A DNA stretch of 64,000 bases, from the NCBI RefSeq assembly GCF_963855985.1, contig NC_087107.1:3720001-3784000 (forward strand), given 5' to 3'. The translations under genes were made by a program, and so were the position numbers. The stretch is from Ostrinia nubilalis (Eukaryota > Arthropoda > Insecta > Lepidoptera > Crambidae). Below the pieces are notes generated by a model. That model made no database searches. It saw only the letters and a program-made list of their open reading frames with translations, and was not told where the DNA came from. Below are positions 1-10,752 of the stretch, piece by piece (positions within the stretch are counted from its first letter, which is position 1; the number at the start of each line of letters is the position of its first letter).

Positions 1-124
1 CCCCCTGATAGTTATTTTGAAAATATATTTCATATACAGAATTGACCTCTCTACAGACTTATTATAAGTATAGATGTTTAACTCTGACTGATTTAAAGAC
101 TAAAAAATTTGTTAACTAGACAGT

Positions 125-154
125 TACCTAACCTAACAGACGTTAGGTTAGGTA
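125..154. repeat. Head-to-head telomere-type hairpin
   Basis: A perfect inverted repeat with 13-bp arms and a 4-base loop (AGAC). The left arm carries CCTAA units and the right arm the complementary TTAGG units. TTAGG is the usual insect telomere unit, but only about two units per arm are present, so this is an interstitial motif or part of a small foldback element and not a telomere. Confidence 0.6.
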
Positions 155-540
155 CTCGTGCCTCCTCGTAAAGTTTATTCAAAACGTTATCTGTGAGAAA
201 TTTAAAAATTTATTAAAAAGTTTTTTTTGTTCATAAAAAAATCTATTTATCGTAATTTTGCTATTTGGACTGTGTGTTCTTTAGAAAACAAGTGATTCAA
301 TTGTAGCTCCAGATTTTTACTGTTATTTATGCTTAAAGTACACGAGACTTTATGACTTTTGTTATGATTTATTAGTAAATATTAATTATGAAAGAAGATT
401 CTATTTTTTGTTTATTTCTTTACCAAAATAAGTGGTACTAAATTCTTATATTGATTGTTGTGCATAAAAGTAGGTATATTAGATAAAAAAAAACCTGTTT
501 TTATTAAATTTCAACCGATTTCAGCAGTTTTCATTAAAAG

Positions 541-615
541 ACTCGAGACCCGAGAAAACTCGAGACTTTGGCCTCGAGAATTCTCGAAACTCGAGAAAAA
601 AAATAAGTCGAGAAA
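541..615. repeat. Degenerate CTCGAGA minisatellite-like cluster
   Basis: CTCGAGA, or one-base variants of it, recurs about seven times in 75 bases with irregular spacing in an otherwise AT-rich stretch. It is self-complementary around TCGA and has no reading frame. The flanks (1-540 and 616-890) show no recognisable gene. Confidence 0.5.
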
Positions 616-890
616 TCAGAAACCCTAGACTTTACCTGCCCAAAGAAACTATTATGCTTATGAATATTTATCGAATAATCTGTGAAAAGATTATCATAGC
701 TTTAATTTAATTTTAATTTTATAAGATAATTATAATCTTTATTAAAATAAAATTTTATCTAGCTTAGTGATTTATGAATCACTATCAATATCAATCAATA
801 TATTTTAAAATAATGAGACTTAGAATAAAATTAGGTTTCGGGCAAAATGTATGACAGATAAACACGATCATTCATACTATCGTATTTAAA

Positions 891-1000
891 GGGTGGATTC
901 GACCAAACAAGAGTAATATAAATATTTCCCATACTGAAACTGTCAATGTGCCAGTTAAACCAGGAGTTATTCTCGGATAAAAGTTTGGTCGAATCGGGCC
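891..1000. mobile_element. Short foldback MITE
   Basis: The left end reads GGGTGGATTCGACCAAAC and the right end, reverse complemented, GGCCCGATTCGACCAAAC, giving an inverted terminal repeat of about 18 bp with three mismatches. There is no coding capacity. TTA follows the right end and TTAAA precedes the left, so the target duplication is uncertain. The sequence from 1001 to 1698 is unique AT-rich DNA with a short (TATC)n run at 1112-1129. Confidence 0.55.
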
Positions 1001-1698
1001 TTAGTTAACTAGTCACAGTTGGTTGAATTTAAACCAATCACAAGACAAAATATGAATATTATTGAATTGAGTTTTGAGTATTGTTTCGTTGTACGGATCT
1101 AGGAGGGGCTGTATCTATCTATCTATCTAGAAGTAGGACTAGCTGAATCATAGACAAGATATTCGTCTAGTTAGAATCAACAATGAACGTGCTGCAATTT
1201 ACTGACATTCAAATCTGTACTTTATCACCAAGAACTACATTCTAGATTCAGTTAAAATCCATCTAGTTACGTATAGACAAAAACTAGTGTCCGTTAGTCA
1301 AGTGCAACATTGTGCAACCGGCCCAAATACGAGTACATTCGGTTCATTCAATGTTGGATTTTATTATCAAGTTTTAGTTGATGCAGTTAGGCAATAATAT
1401 ATGTTACAACATCTGTAGTAATTAAAAGGCCTACTCTATCGTACATCATAGAGTGACAGCTGAGCACGGGATTAACGGATTTAAAATGCATATACTTAAG
1501 TTATTAATTAGGGTGTTGCTAAATTTTAAAAGCTGACTTTTATGAATAACATCGGCTCAATCAGTTTCAAAGTGGATGAAGAGATTAAGAAATGGCAGAT
1601 TTATTAAATACAAGTTCCCATTGAATAAGTATGTGTGGTGTTACCTTTATTGTTTGATTTACTGAGAAGAAGTGAGCTATGGGTACAATCATAATATG

Positions 1699-1848
1699 TA
1701 TATGTCACCGTAAAATTGTGAATTCCGTCAGATTATAATCTGACGTAGTTAAATTACAATCTAACCTAACCTAACCCACTGTTAGTTTACAATCTAACGC
1801 GTTATATTATAAACTGACAGAGTTCACAATTTCACGTTGACATATATA
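1699..1848. mobile_element. Palindromic MITE with CCTAA core
   Basis: Both ends begin TATATGTCA and continue through matching text (AAATTGTGAA, then TCAG) for about 35 bp on opposite strands. The middle contains CTAACCTAACCTAACCC, an interstitial telomere-type motif. No ORF. Confidence 0.6.
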
Positions 1849-2189
1849 AGTTACAGTGTTTTCAATATTTTTGTAGGTTTTATAAAAAAAATTAAAGCAT
1901 TGTACCACTACAAACTAGCACTAATAGTATGCTAATAATTAAATTACATAAACAATTATTAAATAGTTTCATTAAAATCAGTACGCAACGTCATTATTTT
2001 CATCAAAAATGTAGCGCGTACAAAAGACATCAACGCATTAGATAACGCGACCTCGTAGCGGCGTAGCTACGAGTGACTACGAGTGCCAAAATGTACGATG
2101 TAACAATGTTATGTAAATGTTACAATAAAAAAGGAATATTACTTTTAATTTTACTGTTAATTTACTATATTTTTTTTTATTATTATTTA

Positions 2190-2384
2190 TCCTACTAATA
2201 TTATAAATGCGAAAGTTTGGATGTCTGGATGGATGTTTGTTACTCTTTCACGCAAAAACTACTGAACGGATTTAGATGAAACTTTACAGTATTATTTATA
2301 GCCCAGAATAACATATAGGCTATAATTTATGACGATCTGTGACAAACTAAATTTAGCACGGGTGAAGCCGCGGGCAAAAGCTAG
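2190..2384 (+). mobile_element. Helitron-like non-autonomous element, family A
   Basis: Starts TCCTACTAATATTATAAATG and ends GCGGGCAAAAGCTAG followed by T. The TC start, CTRR-type end, GC-rich subterminal hairpin (GCCGCGGGC) and lack of terminal inverted repeats fit a Helitron, which inserts between A and T. The interior (CTCTTTCACGCAAAAACTAC) matches copies at 52935, 55974 (minus strand) and 62748. No Rep/helicase coding, so it must have been mobilised in trans. Confidence 0.75.
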
Positions 2385-2385
2385 T

Positions 2386-2947
2386 ATTTTATAAAATCCA
2401 CTAAAATGTAGCTACTAGTACATTTAGGCGTAATATTTAGTATAGGCTAATGGGTTATAAAGCCTTCCCATAAAACTTATTCTAAGTAATTACAGTCATC
2501 ACGAGGGATCACTCGTAATGGTCTTCAAAGACCTTTTGGAGTCAATGGCCATATTTAGAAGCTCATAGTAACACTTAAACTTAAGAGTCGCGGTTAAATT
2601 CGCGTGTTACGAGTAATGCAGGTTTTATGAAGTTTTAACTCATCATTATTATTAAGTAGCACTTAAATTGTGCTTTTAGGAGCCTCGTATTTTTTATAAT
2701 GAAGTAGATATAATTTAGTGTTCGTATATACGATAAAACACGTACTTAGTTACCAACTACTTGTAATTATAATATTTGTAAATTATTTATGATGCTGTCA
2801 CGATAGTTAACTGTTCAGTAATTAATGAATTTAAATCAAATAAAAATAATTTATTTCAGATCCATTCTATTCTATCCATTCCAGACCTATTTTAATTATA
2901 CTGTAAAATAATATACGTTACACCTAGTTAACAATTTAAGAGATATT
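2386..2947. other. AT-rich stretch, nothing recognised
   Basis: No gene, long inverted repeat or known family was recognised. It contains short direct and inverted AT-rich motifs only. Confidence 0.4.
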
Positions 2948-3065
2948 CCCCCTTTTTCCAAAAAAATTAAAGCCGGGACGAACACTGGTTTAAAATTACA
3001 TTTCTATACTTAATGCCAATTTAAACCAGGGTTCAACCAAAGTGTAACTTTTTGTAATAAGGGGG
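2948..3065. mobile_element. 118-bp foldback MITE with ATT duplication
   Basis: The ends are CCCCCTT and AAGGGGG, extending into an imperfect inverted repeat of about 45 bp (left ACTGGTTTAAA pairs with right TTTAAACCAG). ATT lies on both sides (2945-2947 and 3066-3068). A partial relative lies at 28568-28675. Confidence 0.6.
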
Positions 3066-3106
3066 ATTAAGTCTAGATGAGAATATCTCATTGATTAGAC
3101 CGAGGA

Positions 3107-3776
3107 GAGTTGTGATATTGTCGATTTTCGGAAACCTAATAACCATCAGCGAGCTTGCAACAGCACTTATTTGTTAGTTCGAGAGTTAACTAAAAATGCG
3201 CACTGTTATGAGCTCACTAGTAGTAAAGGTTCAGTCAAACCAACGCGATCACACGCGATCTGCCGGCGTGCAGCGATGGCGATCAGTGCCCCAATTGCGC
3301 TAAAAATATTCAACTACAACGCGACTAGACGACGAACGAAAATCACAAATTCATACCGCGGTGTCGTTTTGACAGTTAGTTCAAACGAAAACAAAACGCA
3401 ACTGCTTCTTTGTGTAAAAGCTGAAAGAAAGCTACTTTTTCTCAAACTCGAGTCAAACGCCTTTACGAACATTTGCTGTGTTTTAGTCAAAAAAATAAGG
3501 TGTTTGGATTTTTATTGGAAAGTGATTAAATCCATTGTTTCGTCTTTGTTTGCGCGTGAACTTTACCGCGATACCGAATTTGCACCTCAGCTGGAATGAA
3601 AAACGGAGCGCAACTGGAGAAGAAGCACCAATGAATTGCAGACGTTAAAAATTAGCGCAATCGGAGCCAGACTTCAATACATTGATTGCCATCGCTGCAC
3701 GCCGGCTGATCGCGTGTGATCGCGTTGGTTTAGCTGAACATTTAATGAGTTCCAAAAATCGACAATGTCACAACTC
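3107..3776. mobile_element. 670-bp TIR element with split terminal repeats
   Basis: The outer ends match over about 27 bp (GAGTTGTGATATTGTCGATT at left, GAGTTGTGACATTGTCGATT on the opposite strand at right). A second inner pair of about 50 bp (left near 3235-3286, right near 3684-3735) contains CAACGCGATCACACGCGATC. A 142-codon open frame in the middle starts only at TTG and crosses one inner repeat, so I do not treat it as a gene. Superfamily unknown; no clear target duplication. Confidence 0.6.
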
Positions 3777-3810
3777 ATAAAAAACTCAAAACTCATTTAT
3801 TTTTGCAAAT

Positions 3811-3958
3811 AGACTTTTAAAAAACACTTTTACACGTCCCAATATTAACCCTACCATTGCTTCGCGACAATAAATGGGCCAGTGCTGAGAAGAAGCAGCG
3901 CAAGAAACTCCGTCACTATTGTCAGCCTCCTTTTCAAGGGATTACAGTCTTTAAAATA
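3811..3958 (+). repeat. 3' tail fragment of a LINE-type repeat
   Basis: The text includes CTTTTACACGTCCCAATATT, AATGGGCCAGTG and GTCACTATTGTCAGCCTCC. It resembles a widely dispersed lepidopteran LINE 3' region, and a shorter copy occurs at 28205-28285. The clade cannot be fixed from this fragment. Confidence 0.5.
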
Positions 3959-4299
3959 TACAAATTATAGTCATAAGTATTGATGCGAGCTAGGTAGTTA
4001 AACATTCAAACATTTTTATCTTTTATATAATCATCAACTCTCCTTGGTCTCCCCTACAACCTTGTTTTATGCATAATCTAGTGCACAGCAAGTTCGTGAG
4101 TCTATAAATAAGAATCGGACTTTTTTCACGCATAAATTAATATCGAGAGCGATTTGTTTCGGCTTGAATCGGAGTTAAGGTTGCGGCCTCGATATACTTT
4201 TCATTTAACTATTACTAATGCCAGTTGGACACGGCAATTAATTTGCAATAGACATGAGAGGTTGGATTATAAGTTTTGGTGCTTTAAAATTATAATTGA

Positions 4300-4533
4300 C
4301 TAGCGGCCGCCCGCGACTTCGTACGCGTGGATCCCATTTTGCCAGTAAGACGGGATTTTGGAAAACTCAACCCCTAAAGTTTTCCAAAATCCCGTCTTAG
4401 TGAGGTTCCTTTTAGGAAGTAGGTGACGTTCTAAAAGGAACCTCCATGAAAATTTTGAGACTCCTAGTACTGATAGTTTCTGAGATATCGTGATGAGTGA
4501 GTCAGTCAATCAGTGACCTTTCGCTTTTAGATA
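4300..4533 (-). mobile_element. Helitron-like element, family C
   Basis: Read on the minus strand it ends CGCGGGCGGCCGCTAG then T, a CTAG end with a GCGGCCGC subterminal palindrome. The interior carries the 'CCCCTAAGG'-type segment, the direct repeat AAAGGAACCT and TCACTCATCACG. Relatives are at 5148, 6472, 11729, 16470, 17031 and 60430. Short ORFs here are shared by all copies and are not genes. Confidence 0.7.
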
Positions 4534-4534
4534 C

Positions 4535-5147
4535 AAGGAGCTAGAGGGCACTATGAGTTTTTGCCTTTATTACCCTACAAAAAGTTCTCCTTAAATCTAA
4601 GCTAGGTACTTCTAGGACTGGTGAACTGAAGCTAAACTAATTGTTGCAAATCTTTGTCAATTCTATGACACTACTTCTCTTCTTTCTACTAAGAGCTTCT
4701 TCGTTAAGATCTGAAATCTAAGAATAATTGAGATTGAGGAATAGGTAACCAAACAAAGAATTTACCCCGCATGGTATTTAACCACAGCAATTGTTTATAT
4801 TCTAGGGATAAAGTGAAAAGCACGTTAGAAATAAAATCTTTTAAGTTTCAAAGTTAAAGAACAGTGACACAAACTTGCGTCTTGTATCAACAGCATTTTA
4901 TGCTGAGACTTTTTTAACTACCACTAGCAATGCGCTAAAGCACGTACTGGACAATAATTTATGTTATGGAGAGAGAAAATTACCTGTTTACGCTTCAGGA
5001 AGTATCGGAACTACGAGTAATGGTCGGATATTGATTCCGACTAACGCCATACTAATACTTAAAACTATTTATAAATAGACTATGTGTGGTATGAAATACT
5101 AAGTGTTTTGTTTGATGTACCGTTATCGGTACTTTTAATATTGATAT
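4535..5147. other. Unassigned AT-rich stretch
   Basis: A 67-codon frame at 4875-5078 begins at a non-ATG codon and shows no recognisable domain, so it is not called. Nothing else was recognised. Confidence 0.4.
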
Positions 5148-5283
5148 TACTGACCTAACCACTGGACGGACCGGGCTGAAATTTGGCATGCAGGTAGATG
5201 TTATGACGTAGGCATTTTACGAAACTCCACCCCTAAGGGGGTAAAACGGGATCCACGCGTATGAAGTCGCGGGCGGCCGCTAG
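5148..5283 (+). mobile_element. Helitron-like element, family C (truncated)
   Basis: Contains the block ACTGGACGGACCGGGCTGAA, then ACCCCTAAGGGGGTAAAACG, ending GCGGGCGGCCGCTAG then T. Same family as 4300-4533 but in the opposite orientation; the first part is missing. Confidence 0.65.
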
Positions 5284-5833
5284 TAATGTAAAAGCAGCCT
5301 GTGGTTCTAGTGACGTCAATTCTGTCACAATAACAGGACGTCCCATTTTTGTGACCGCTGGACATTCTTGAGTGTGTCATAAGCATTACGATATGTCACG
5401 TAATCATTGTATAGGACTTGACCTCACGAACGAAAGTGCACTCTATGGCAAAGACATTTAAGAATGACATTGAATACATGTACACGACATTTATTTGAAC
5501 TCGTGGATTCTTAAAAAGGTCAATTTTATTCATGAACAGTCAATACAAAATCGGAGTGAGAACATTCAAATTAGTCTCCATTTAAAAAGTCTGATGATAT
5601 TTATGATGTTAATGTAAATGTCTAGACTTCAACGGTTATTGGTTTTATATTTATTTTAAATTCATAATAAATGTTTATTAACTGTTACACGCTAACTGAC
5701 AGGTTTTAAAGTGGAACAGTTCCTAGTTTATAAACTACAGGTGTTTTGGTAAAATATTTGCTGTATGTTTTATTATTTATTTATTTTGTGTATAATACTC
5801 ATGAATGTTTTAAATAAAATTATTATTTATCAG

Positions 5834-5930
5834 GCAGACGCAGACCGCTACCAATCGATCAACATGGAAAGCATTGGGGGAGGCCTATGTTCAGTAGTGG
5901 ACGTCCTATGGCTGAAATGATGATGATGAT
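5834..5930 (+). mobile_element. RTE LINE 3' tail, (ATG)n type
   Basis: A 97-bp 5'-truncated copy of the LINE at 39148. It begins inside the last codons (CGCTACCAATCGATCAACAT) and ends in (ATG/GAT)n. The 13-bp target duplication TATTATTTATCAG is perfect on both sides (5821-5833 and 5931-5943), so both ends are exact. Confidence 0.85.
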
Positions 5931-5943
5931 TATTATTTATCAG

Positions 5944-6471
5944 TCTATTACCAAAGGTATTGGGTTCTATTCCCGGCTAGGACACATAAAATGCTGAATC
6001 TGAACAATTTGTACATGCTATAATAAATCTAACTTTTCATCAACGTCAAGTATTATTTCAGATTGCCTAATCTGATGAATTAATTAAAGAAATTCCAGTT
6101 TAAGGCTTAATATCTCGGTCATTGGAATATGCTTACTGCAACTTAGATCACGTGTGTAAGTAATTTTATGTTAATTATATTTTTGGACAAACGAGTGTCT
6201 AATAAATCATGTGAGCGTCATATTTTATATTTAATAACAATATTTATCAACGTCTTTATAAAGGAATTTAAATACTTAAATTGAAAAAATGTTTAAGAAT
6301 ATAATATGCAATTAGGTAATTAATTAGATTACATATTTATGCCAGAATTTCATTACAATTCAATTCATTATACCTAATGTAGAGTTTATGATACGACAAT
6401 TCTTTAGATCATGACATAAAATATACTACTTTCACCTTTAGAGAAAATCGAATATAACTCAAAGGTAACTG
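5944..6471. other. AT-rich stretch, nothing recognised
   Basis: Very AT-rich with many stop codons in all frames. No repeat family, RNA gene or promoter cluster could be supported. Confidence 0.4.
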
Positions 6472-6670
6472 AATGACTGACATAGTGATCGATCAACGCA
6501 TAGCTCAAACCACTGGACGGATCGGGCTGAAATTTGGCATGCAGGCATTTGCTAAGAAAGGATTTTGATCAATTCTACCCCCAAGGGGATACAATAGGGG
6601 ATGAAAGATTGACAATTTAAAACAGATCGGAATAATTCTTAACGCGAGCGCAGGCGCGGGCAAAAGCTAG
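6472..6670 (+). mobile_element. Helitron-like element, family C variant
   Basis: Carries ACTGGACGGATCGGGCTGAA and TTTGGCATGCAGG as in the other family C copies, but ends GGCGCGGGCAAAAGCTAG, the 3' end seen in family A. It may be a chimera of the two ends or an ancestral form. Confidence 0.65.
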
Positions 6671-6735
6671 TACATTATATTATTTTCTAGTGAACTTTGG
6701 CCTACTTATCGATGATTAGGTATAAATCAATATTA

Positions 6736-6924
6736 GGCGGTTATCACACTGCGCCGCGCTCCGCCGCGGAGCGCGTGATTTCATATAAAAAAACCCGCGC
6801 GCGGACGCGTTGTCAGTGTGTTGTGCCGCGCGTGTTTTCTATACGAACTGAGGTACCTGCATACAATGATTAAATCAGTCGTCCTGCGCTCCGCGGCGGA
6901 GCGCGGCGCAGTGTGATAACCGCC
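6736..6924. mobile_element. GC-rich MITE with TTA duplication (Harbinger-like)
   Basis: Near-perfect terminal inverted repeats of about 40 bp begin GGCGGTTATCACACTGCGCC and include CTCCGCCGCGGAG. TTA flanks both ends (6733-6735 and 6925-6927). The 3-bp TWA-type duplication and TIRs fit the PIF/Harbinger class. No transposase is encoded. The terminal repeats are far more GC-rich than the surroundings. Confidence 0.75.
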
Positions 6925-6927
6925 TTA

Positions 6928-7205
6928 CTGCAATAGTGACGTATGCGCTACGTAAGCATGCTCGCAGCGAGCGCAGCGCCCGGGCGTTTCCCCTTTCGCT
7001 CTCAACGACCTCCTTCCGGAGCGAAAGCGAATACGTCATATGGCTCTTGCGCAGTCGCGTCAGTGTTCTGGAATCGTCCTTTTTACCAAGCTGTAGGAGC
7101 ATGGCCCTCTCTAATTCATTAGAGGCAAATGGAGGATTTGGTCTACACTCCACACGCTGGCAAAGGGTTGGGGAGCATTATCCGGGCTACATTGCTTGGG
7201 TATAA
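6928..7205. other. CpG-rich flank and repeat scrap
   Basis: A GC-rich block from 6930 to 7080 (GCTCGCAGCGAGCGCAGCGC and similar) is followed near 7119-7160 by AGAGGCAAATGGAGGATTTG, a motif that recurs near 9237, 26039 and 46556. Short overlapping ORFs on both strands reflect the GC content and have no domain. It could be an old retroposon; identity unknown. Confidence 0.35.
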
Positions 7206-9236
7206 GGCAAACATCAACTTGATATTGACAGGGGGAATAATCGTGACAGTTTCAACTTCGCGTTCGCTTCGAAACAAAGCGATTCCGGAATTAAACTGCC
7301 ACGAATGTGTCCGCCCTGCTCAATAGACTGGGGCAGGAATTTATGCTTCATTTGATTTGGTCTAACCATAGACTTTTGGAATGCAATGTGAGTTTTTATA
7401 TTCAGGAAGATCGAAGCATTTTCTTTGTTATTGAAAATAGATAATTTAAAAGTCCTGGACTACACAAAGCGGTAGACTTTTTTTTAAGTTTTATGTTCTC
7501 TTGTATGTAGGTACTACCATATGGCTTCATAATGAGAAGGTGTATCAAATGAAGGTCGACCCTTTTACTTTTCAAGATTGACCTTATTTAAATAGTTTTT
7601 TTCATCACATTTTTTAAAAGTGTAATGACAATGTAACTTTAAGATTCAGTTGATATTCGTACTTGATTTAACATTATCAAGTCGTTGGAGCTGAGTGCAC
7701 TTTAAAGTCAATGACATAATTTAGATTGTTATTTTTTCTTTCTTTTAGTCGAAATTTGTTCTACAATAACTCGCTTTAATAATATTTTCATGCAAACTAA
7801 CAATCATACATGCCTCTATGCCTGCTCATAAAATTTGACTCTTAGGTTTGAGTACATTCAATGACCCTAATTAACAAGATAAATAACAGTTAAGGTCGAG
7901 GAATTTAGATCTCAATAACATTAAGGATCAAAGAAAAGAAATACCTTAAACAGTTACCAAAACACATACTTACATCTATAGCTAATTAAAACTTTATTTG
8001 CATACATTTAACACTCTGACGTGAGAAATTTCCGTAACTTGGTTATTGATGGGTCAATCAACAGTGTCATAATGTTCTCGGAAACTTTACGTAATGAGTG
8101 AGGAAATTGAGTGATAAACTTCATTAATAGTTGAGTGAACTTCAATATAGCGTCTTGAAGGCGATCTGCATTTGGTGAGAAGTGATACAGTACATGTTTG
8201 TTTATGTTAATTAAATTATATATTAATTTGGAGTTTTATGGTTCAGTTAGCTGTGAAGGTCCATTACTCTGCGTTAAAATGGATCCTTTATCGTTAAAGT
8301 TGGTGTAAATTACACAAATTTTAAGATCATTAGAATTAGTCGCCATTGTCATTTGACATGGCTCAATCGGACTGACCTTAATGTGCCCTCCAAAGCATAG
8401 AAGAATGTCAATATTTAGATCTGATTAATTCAAGTCAGCAATGATTTAACTAGAACCAACGAACACGTAGAGTGATTTAACCACAGGGTAATTAGTTAAT
8501 AGGGCATTCCACTAAAGAACTCATCATCATTATAATATCTAACTCAGAGAGTACATTCTCTACTGAACCACAAAGTTATAATATAAATTGCTAAAAGAAG
8601 ACATCGCGATGCAATTATTTATCTAACTAATCTTATCACTTATCTAAATTTAAAATCAGTCCATTGTTAAAGATTGGTTAGTTATCTTTCGCCCCAATTC
8701 GCCTTTTATATTGCAAAATTACAAAAAGCTCAAAACCAAGGTCGAGGCAATTTTAAACCGCAGATTACACGCAAAATCAATACCTATTGTGAAAAGAGTA
8801 TGGGTTATAATTATATAACACTACAGTTTGGCTTTTATCGATAATTTCGGTTAAAAATTAAACGAGGTCGATCGTAAGAGCAAGGCTTTTACTTATCACT
8901 TCCTAAATGACTTTAAAGTCACATGTGACTGGAAGTATGAAGTCATGATGACATTTTGAATGGCTGCTGATTCCGGATAATGTTTTTATTATTGAAATGT
9001 CAGGCTTTTTAATGTAATTATGTTGTGTGGAGTTTACCGATGGTAATAAGGCAGAGGTCGAAGTTGAATAAGACTTTGATTATATCGACAAGGCTTTGCA
9101 AATCATTTGGCAATGCTTTTAAAAAGAGCTTGTAAGCTTCTTAGATTAAAATAATGTCAAAATACTTTTCAAGATGAGACACACAGATATTAATCAATAA
9201 AGCGATAATCACTATTTATAATGCATCAAATTCCTT
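7206..9236. other. Long unannotated AT-rich stretch
   Basis: About 2 kb without a supported gene, clear TIR element or LINE tail. It could be intron or intergenic; the sequence does not say which. Confidence 0.4.
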
Positions 9237-9476
9237 AAATGGAGGATTTGACCTATCCCACTCTCCTCCTGGCTATATCGGGTTGGGGAGGCCTGATGTT
9301 AGTTTATTTGTCCCTTTGTCTTTTTTACGACATCCACCGGGCAGGGAGGAGTCCCATTCTACTCGGTCTGGTAAATACAGACGCCGGCATGTTAAACTAT
9401 GTATAATATACATTGTGGCATCTTATGTAGAGGTAAAAGGCGCTATTTTGCAAACAAAACAAAACAAAACACAATG
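9237..9476 (+). repeat. Retroposon fragment with (CAAAA)n tail
   Basis: Begins near AAATGGAGGATTTGACC and ends in a CAAAACAAAACAAAAC run, the kind of simple-repeat tail left by target-primed reverse transcription. The 64-codon frame inside starts at a non-standard codon and is not supported. Family not identified. Confidence 0.5.
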
Positions 9477-9529
9477 AGCTGATGTCTGTACTAGTTTTAT
9501 TGAAAGTACAACTTCCTGATACAAATCTG

Positions 9530-9680
9530 AGATCTTCACTCGATCGCGACACTTGCTATAATTTCAGCGCGACATAGTTCGAGTGAGCGGCGCATGCGCA
9601 GACGATATCAAACACGTTTCGCGCATGTGTGTGTGCGAAAGTGACGTTACGTAACGCTTACGTAACGTTGTGTCGAATGT
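9530..9680. promoter_or_regulatory. CpG-rich patch with NRF-1-type site
   Basis: An isolated GC/CpG-rich island in AT-rich DNA. It contains GGCGCATGCGCAGA, which fits the palindromic NRF-1/erect-wing core GCGCATGCGC, and two ACGTAACG units close to a CRE-like TGACGTTACG. There is no clear start site or downstream exon. It may equally be part of a GC-rich repeat. Confidence 0.3.
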
Positions 9681-10082
9681 AAATTATTCTAATGCCTGAC
9701 CCACAGCTGTTTATTGTTTTTTAAATGTAAGTTGACATGCTTTTTTTGTGTTTATTAGGTCGGAAACGCTTTGGATGTTTGTCTGAATAAAATGTGTGCC
9801 AGCGACATAAGATTGGCTGTTTTTAAAACGCACAGACCGCAGTGTGCGTCACTGTTTTTTTAGTAAAAAGCCTTAATTTTTCCTTTCCCTATAAGGGCTA
9901 TACTATAAAATGTACACTACAAAACTGACAAATTTTAGTATCATTTAAGATTAAGCTTTGCCCTGCAAACATCGGAAATAATGCAGATGCTAAAAGATCA
10001 ATGAATATGAGATTAAAACCTGTAATTTTCCATAAGTCCTACTTTTTAAACTCTCCGCGACATGATCGAGTAAAGAACAGGT

Positions 10083-10140
10083 GTGGTCGGGGCGGCTGGC
10101 CAATATAAGGTCGTTGCGCAATTTTCGCACTTATGCAAGT
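10083..10140 (+). promoter_or_regulatory. Possible GC-box/CCAAT/TATA-like promoter
   Basis: GGGGCGGCTGGCCAATATAAGG combines a GC box, CCAAT and an ATATAAG sequence within 22 bases, a plausible core promoter order on the plus strand. No confident coding exon follows: the 87-codon frame at 10489 begins at TTG and has no recognisable domain. Weak call by motif only. Confidence 0.2.
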
Positions 10141-10752
10141 TTGTTTTTTGATATTATGAGATAAAGTCGTGACAGTGCATAACGAGCAAGACGGTCAAGT
10201 GCGGTTTTCGGTACAGTTAGACACGCACTTGAGAGGAGATGCTGTAATGATATTCTGTACACAGAAAAAAGCTTGTATTTACAGCCACAGCAGCTTTTTT
10301 TACTTGTGAATTAACACTTATGATAACGAGTATATGACCAACTTGTGTTCTTCAAAGACGGGAGCTTATTTCGTATAGGAACTCGTATCTGATTGATTCA
10401 GTGTCAAGTGGTATTGGATTTAAATTAATAAATACTAATTAAAAATGTTCAGTTGTATCTTCAACTTTAGAGACTTTAGATAATTTCTTTGGAACTCCTG
10501 GTTTTGAGACTCAAAAAACTCAAAAAAGCTCATCAAAGTTGGTCAAATATGCGTAGAGGGAAATGTATTGCCCAGGAATGTAGAGACGACATCACATCAA
10601 ACTATACATTTTTGTTGCAAAGTCGCCCTTATCGCAACTACGTAAGATACTACAGTGTTTACGTTGACTTGCTGTCGACTCAACATACATCAGTATTTTT
10701 CATGATAATGCTAGAAAGGTGTATGACACAAATTAACCCTAAATTGGAGTGA

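Noticed and set aside
125..154. True telomere or telomere fusion point
   Set aside because: Only about two units per side, no long TTAGG array, and normal interspersed DNA follows.
3171..3599. 142-codon open frame
   Set aside because: It starts at TTG, crosses an inner inverted repeat of a TIR element, and shows no domain or codon bias.
6875..7326. Overlapping ORFs of 65-92 codons
   Set aside because: They fall in a GC-rich MITE terminus and repeat scrap, on both strands.
10489..10752. 87-codon ORF downstream of a promoter-like cluster
   Set aside because: It starts at TTG and lies 350 bases beyond the putative start site, with chance-like composition.
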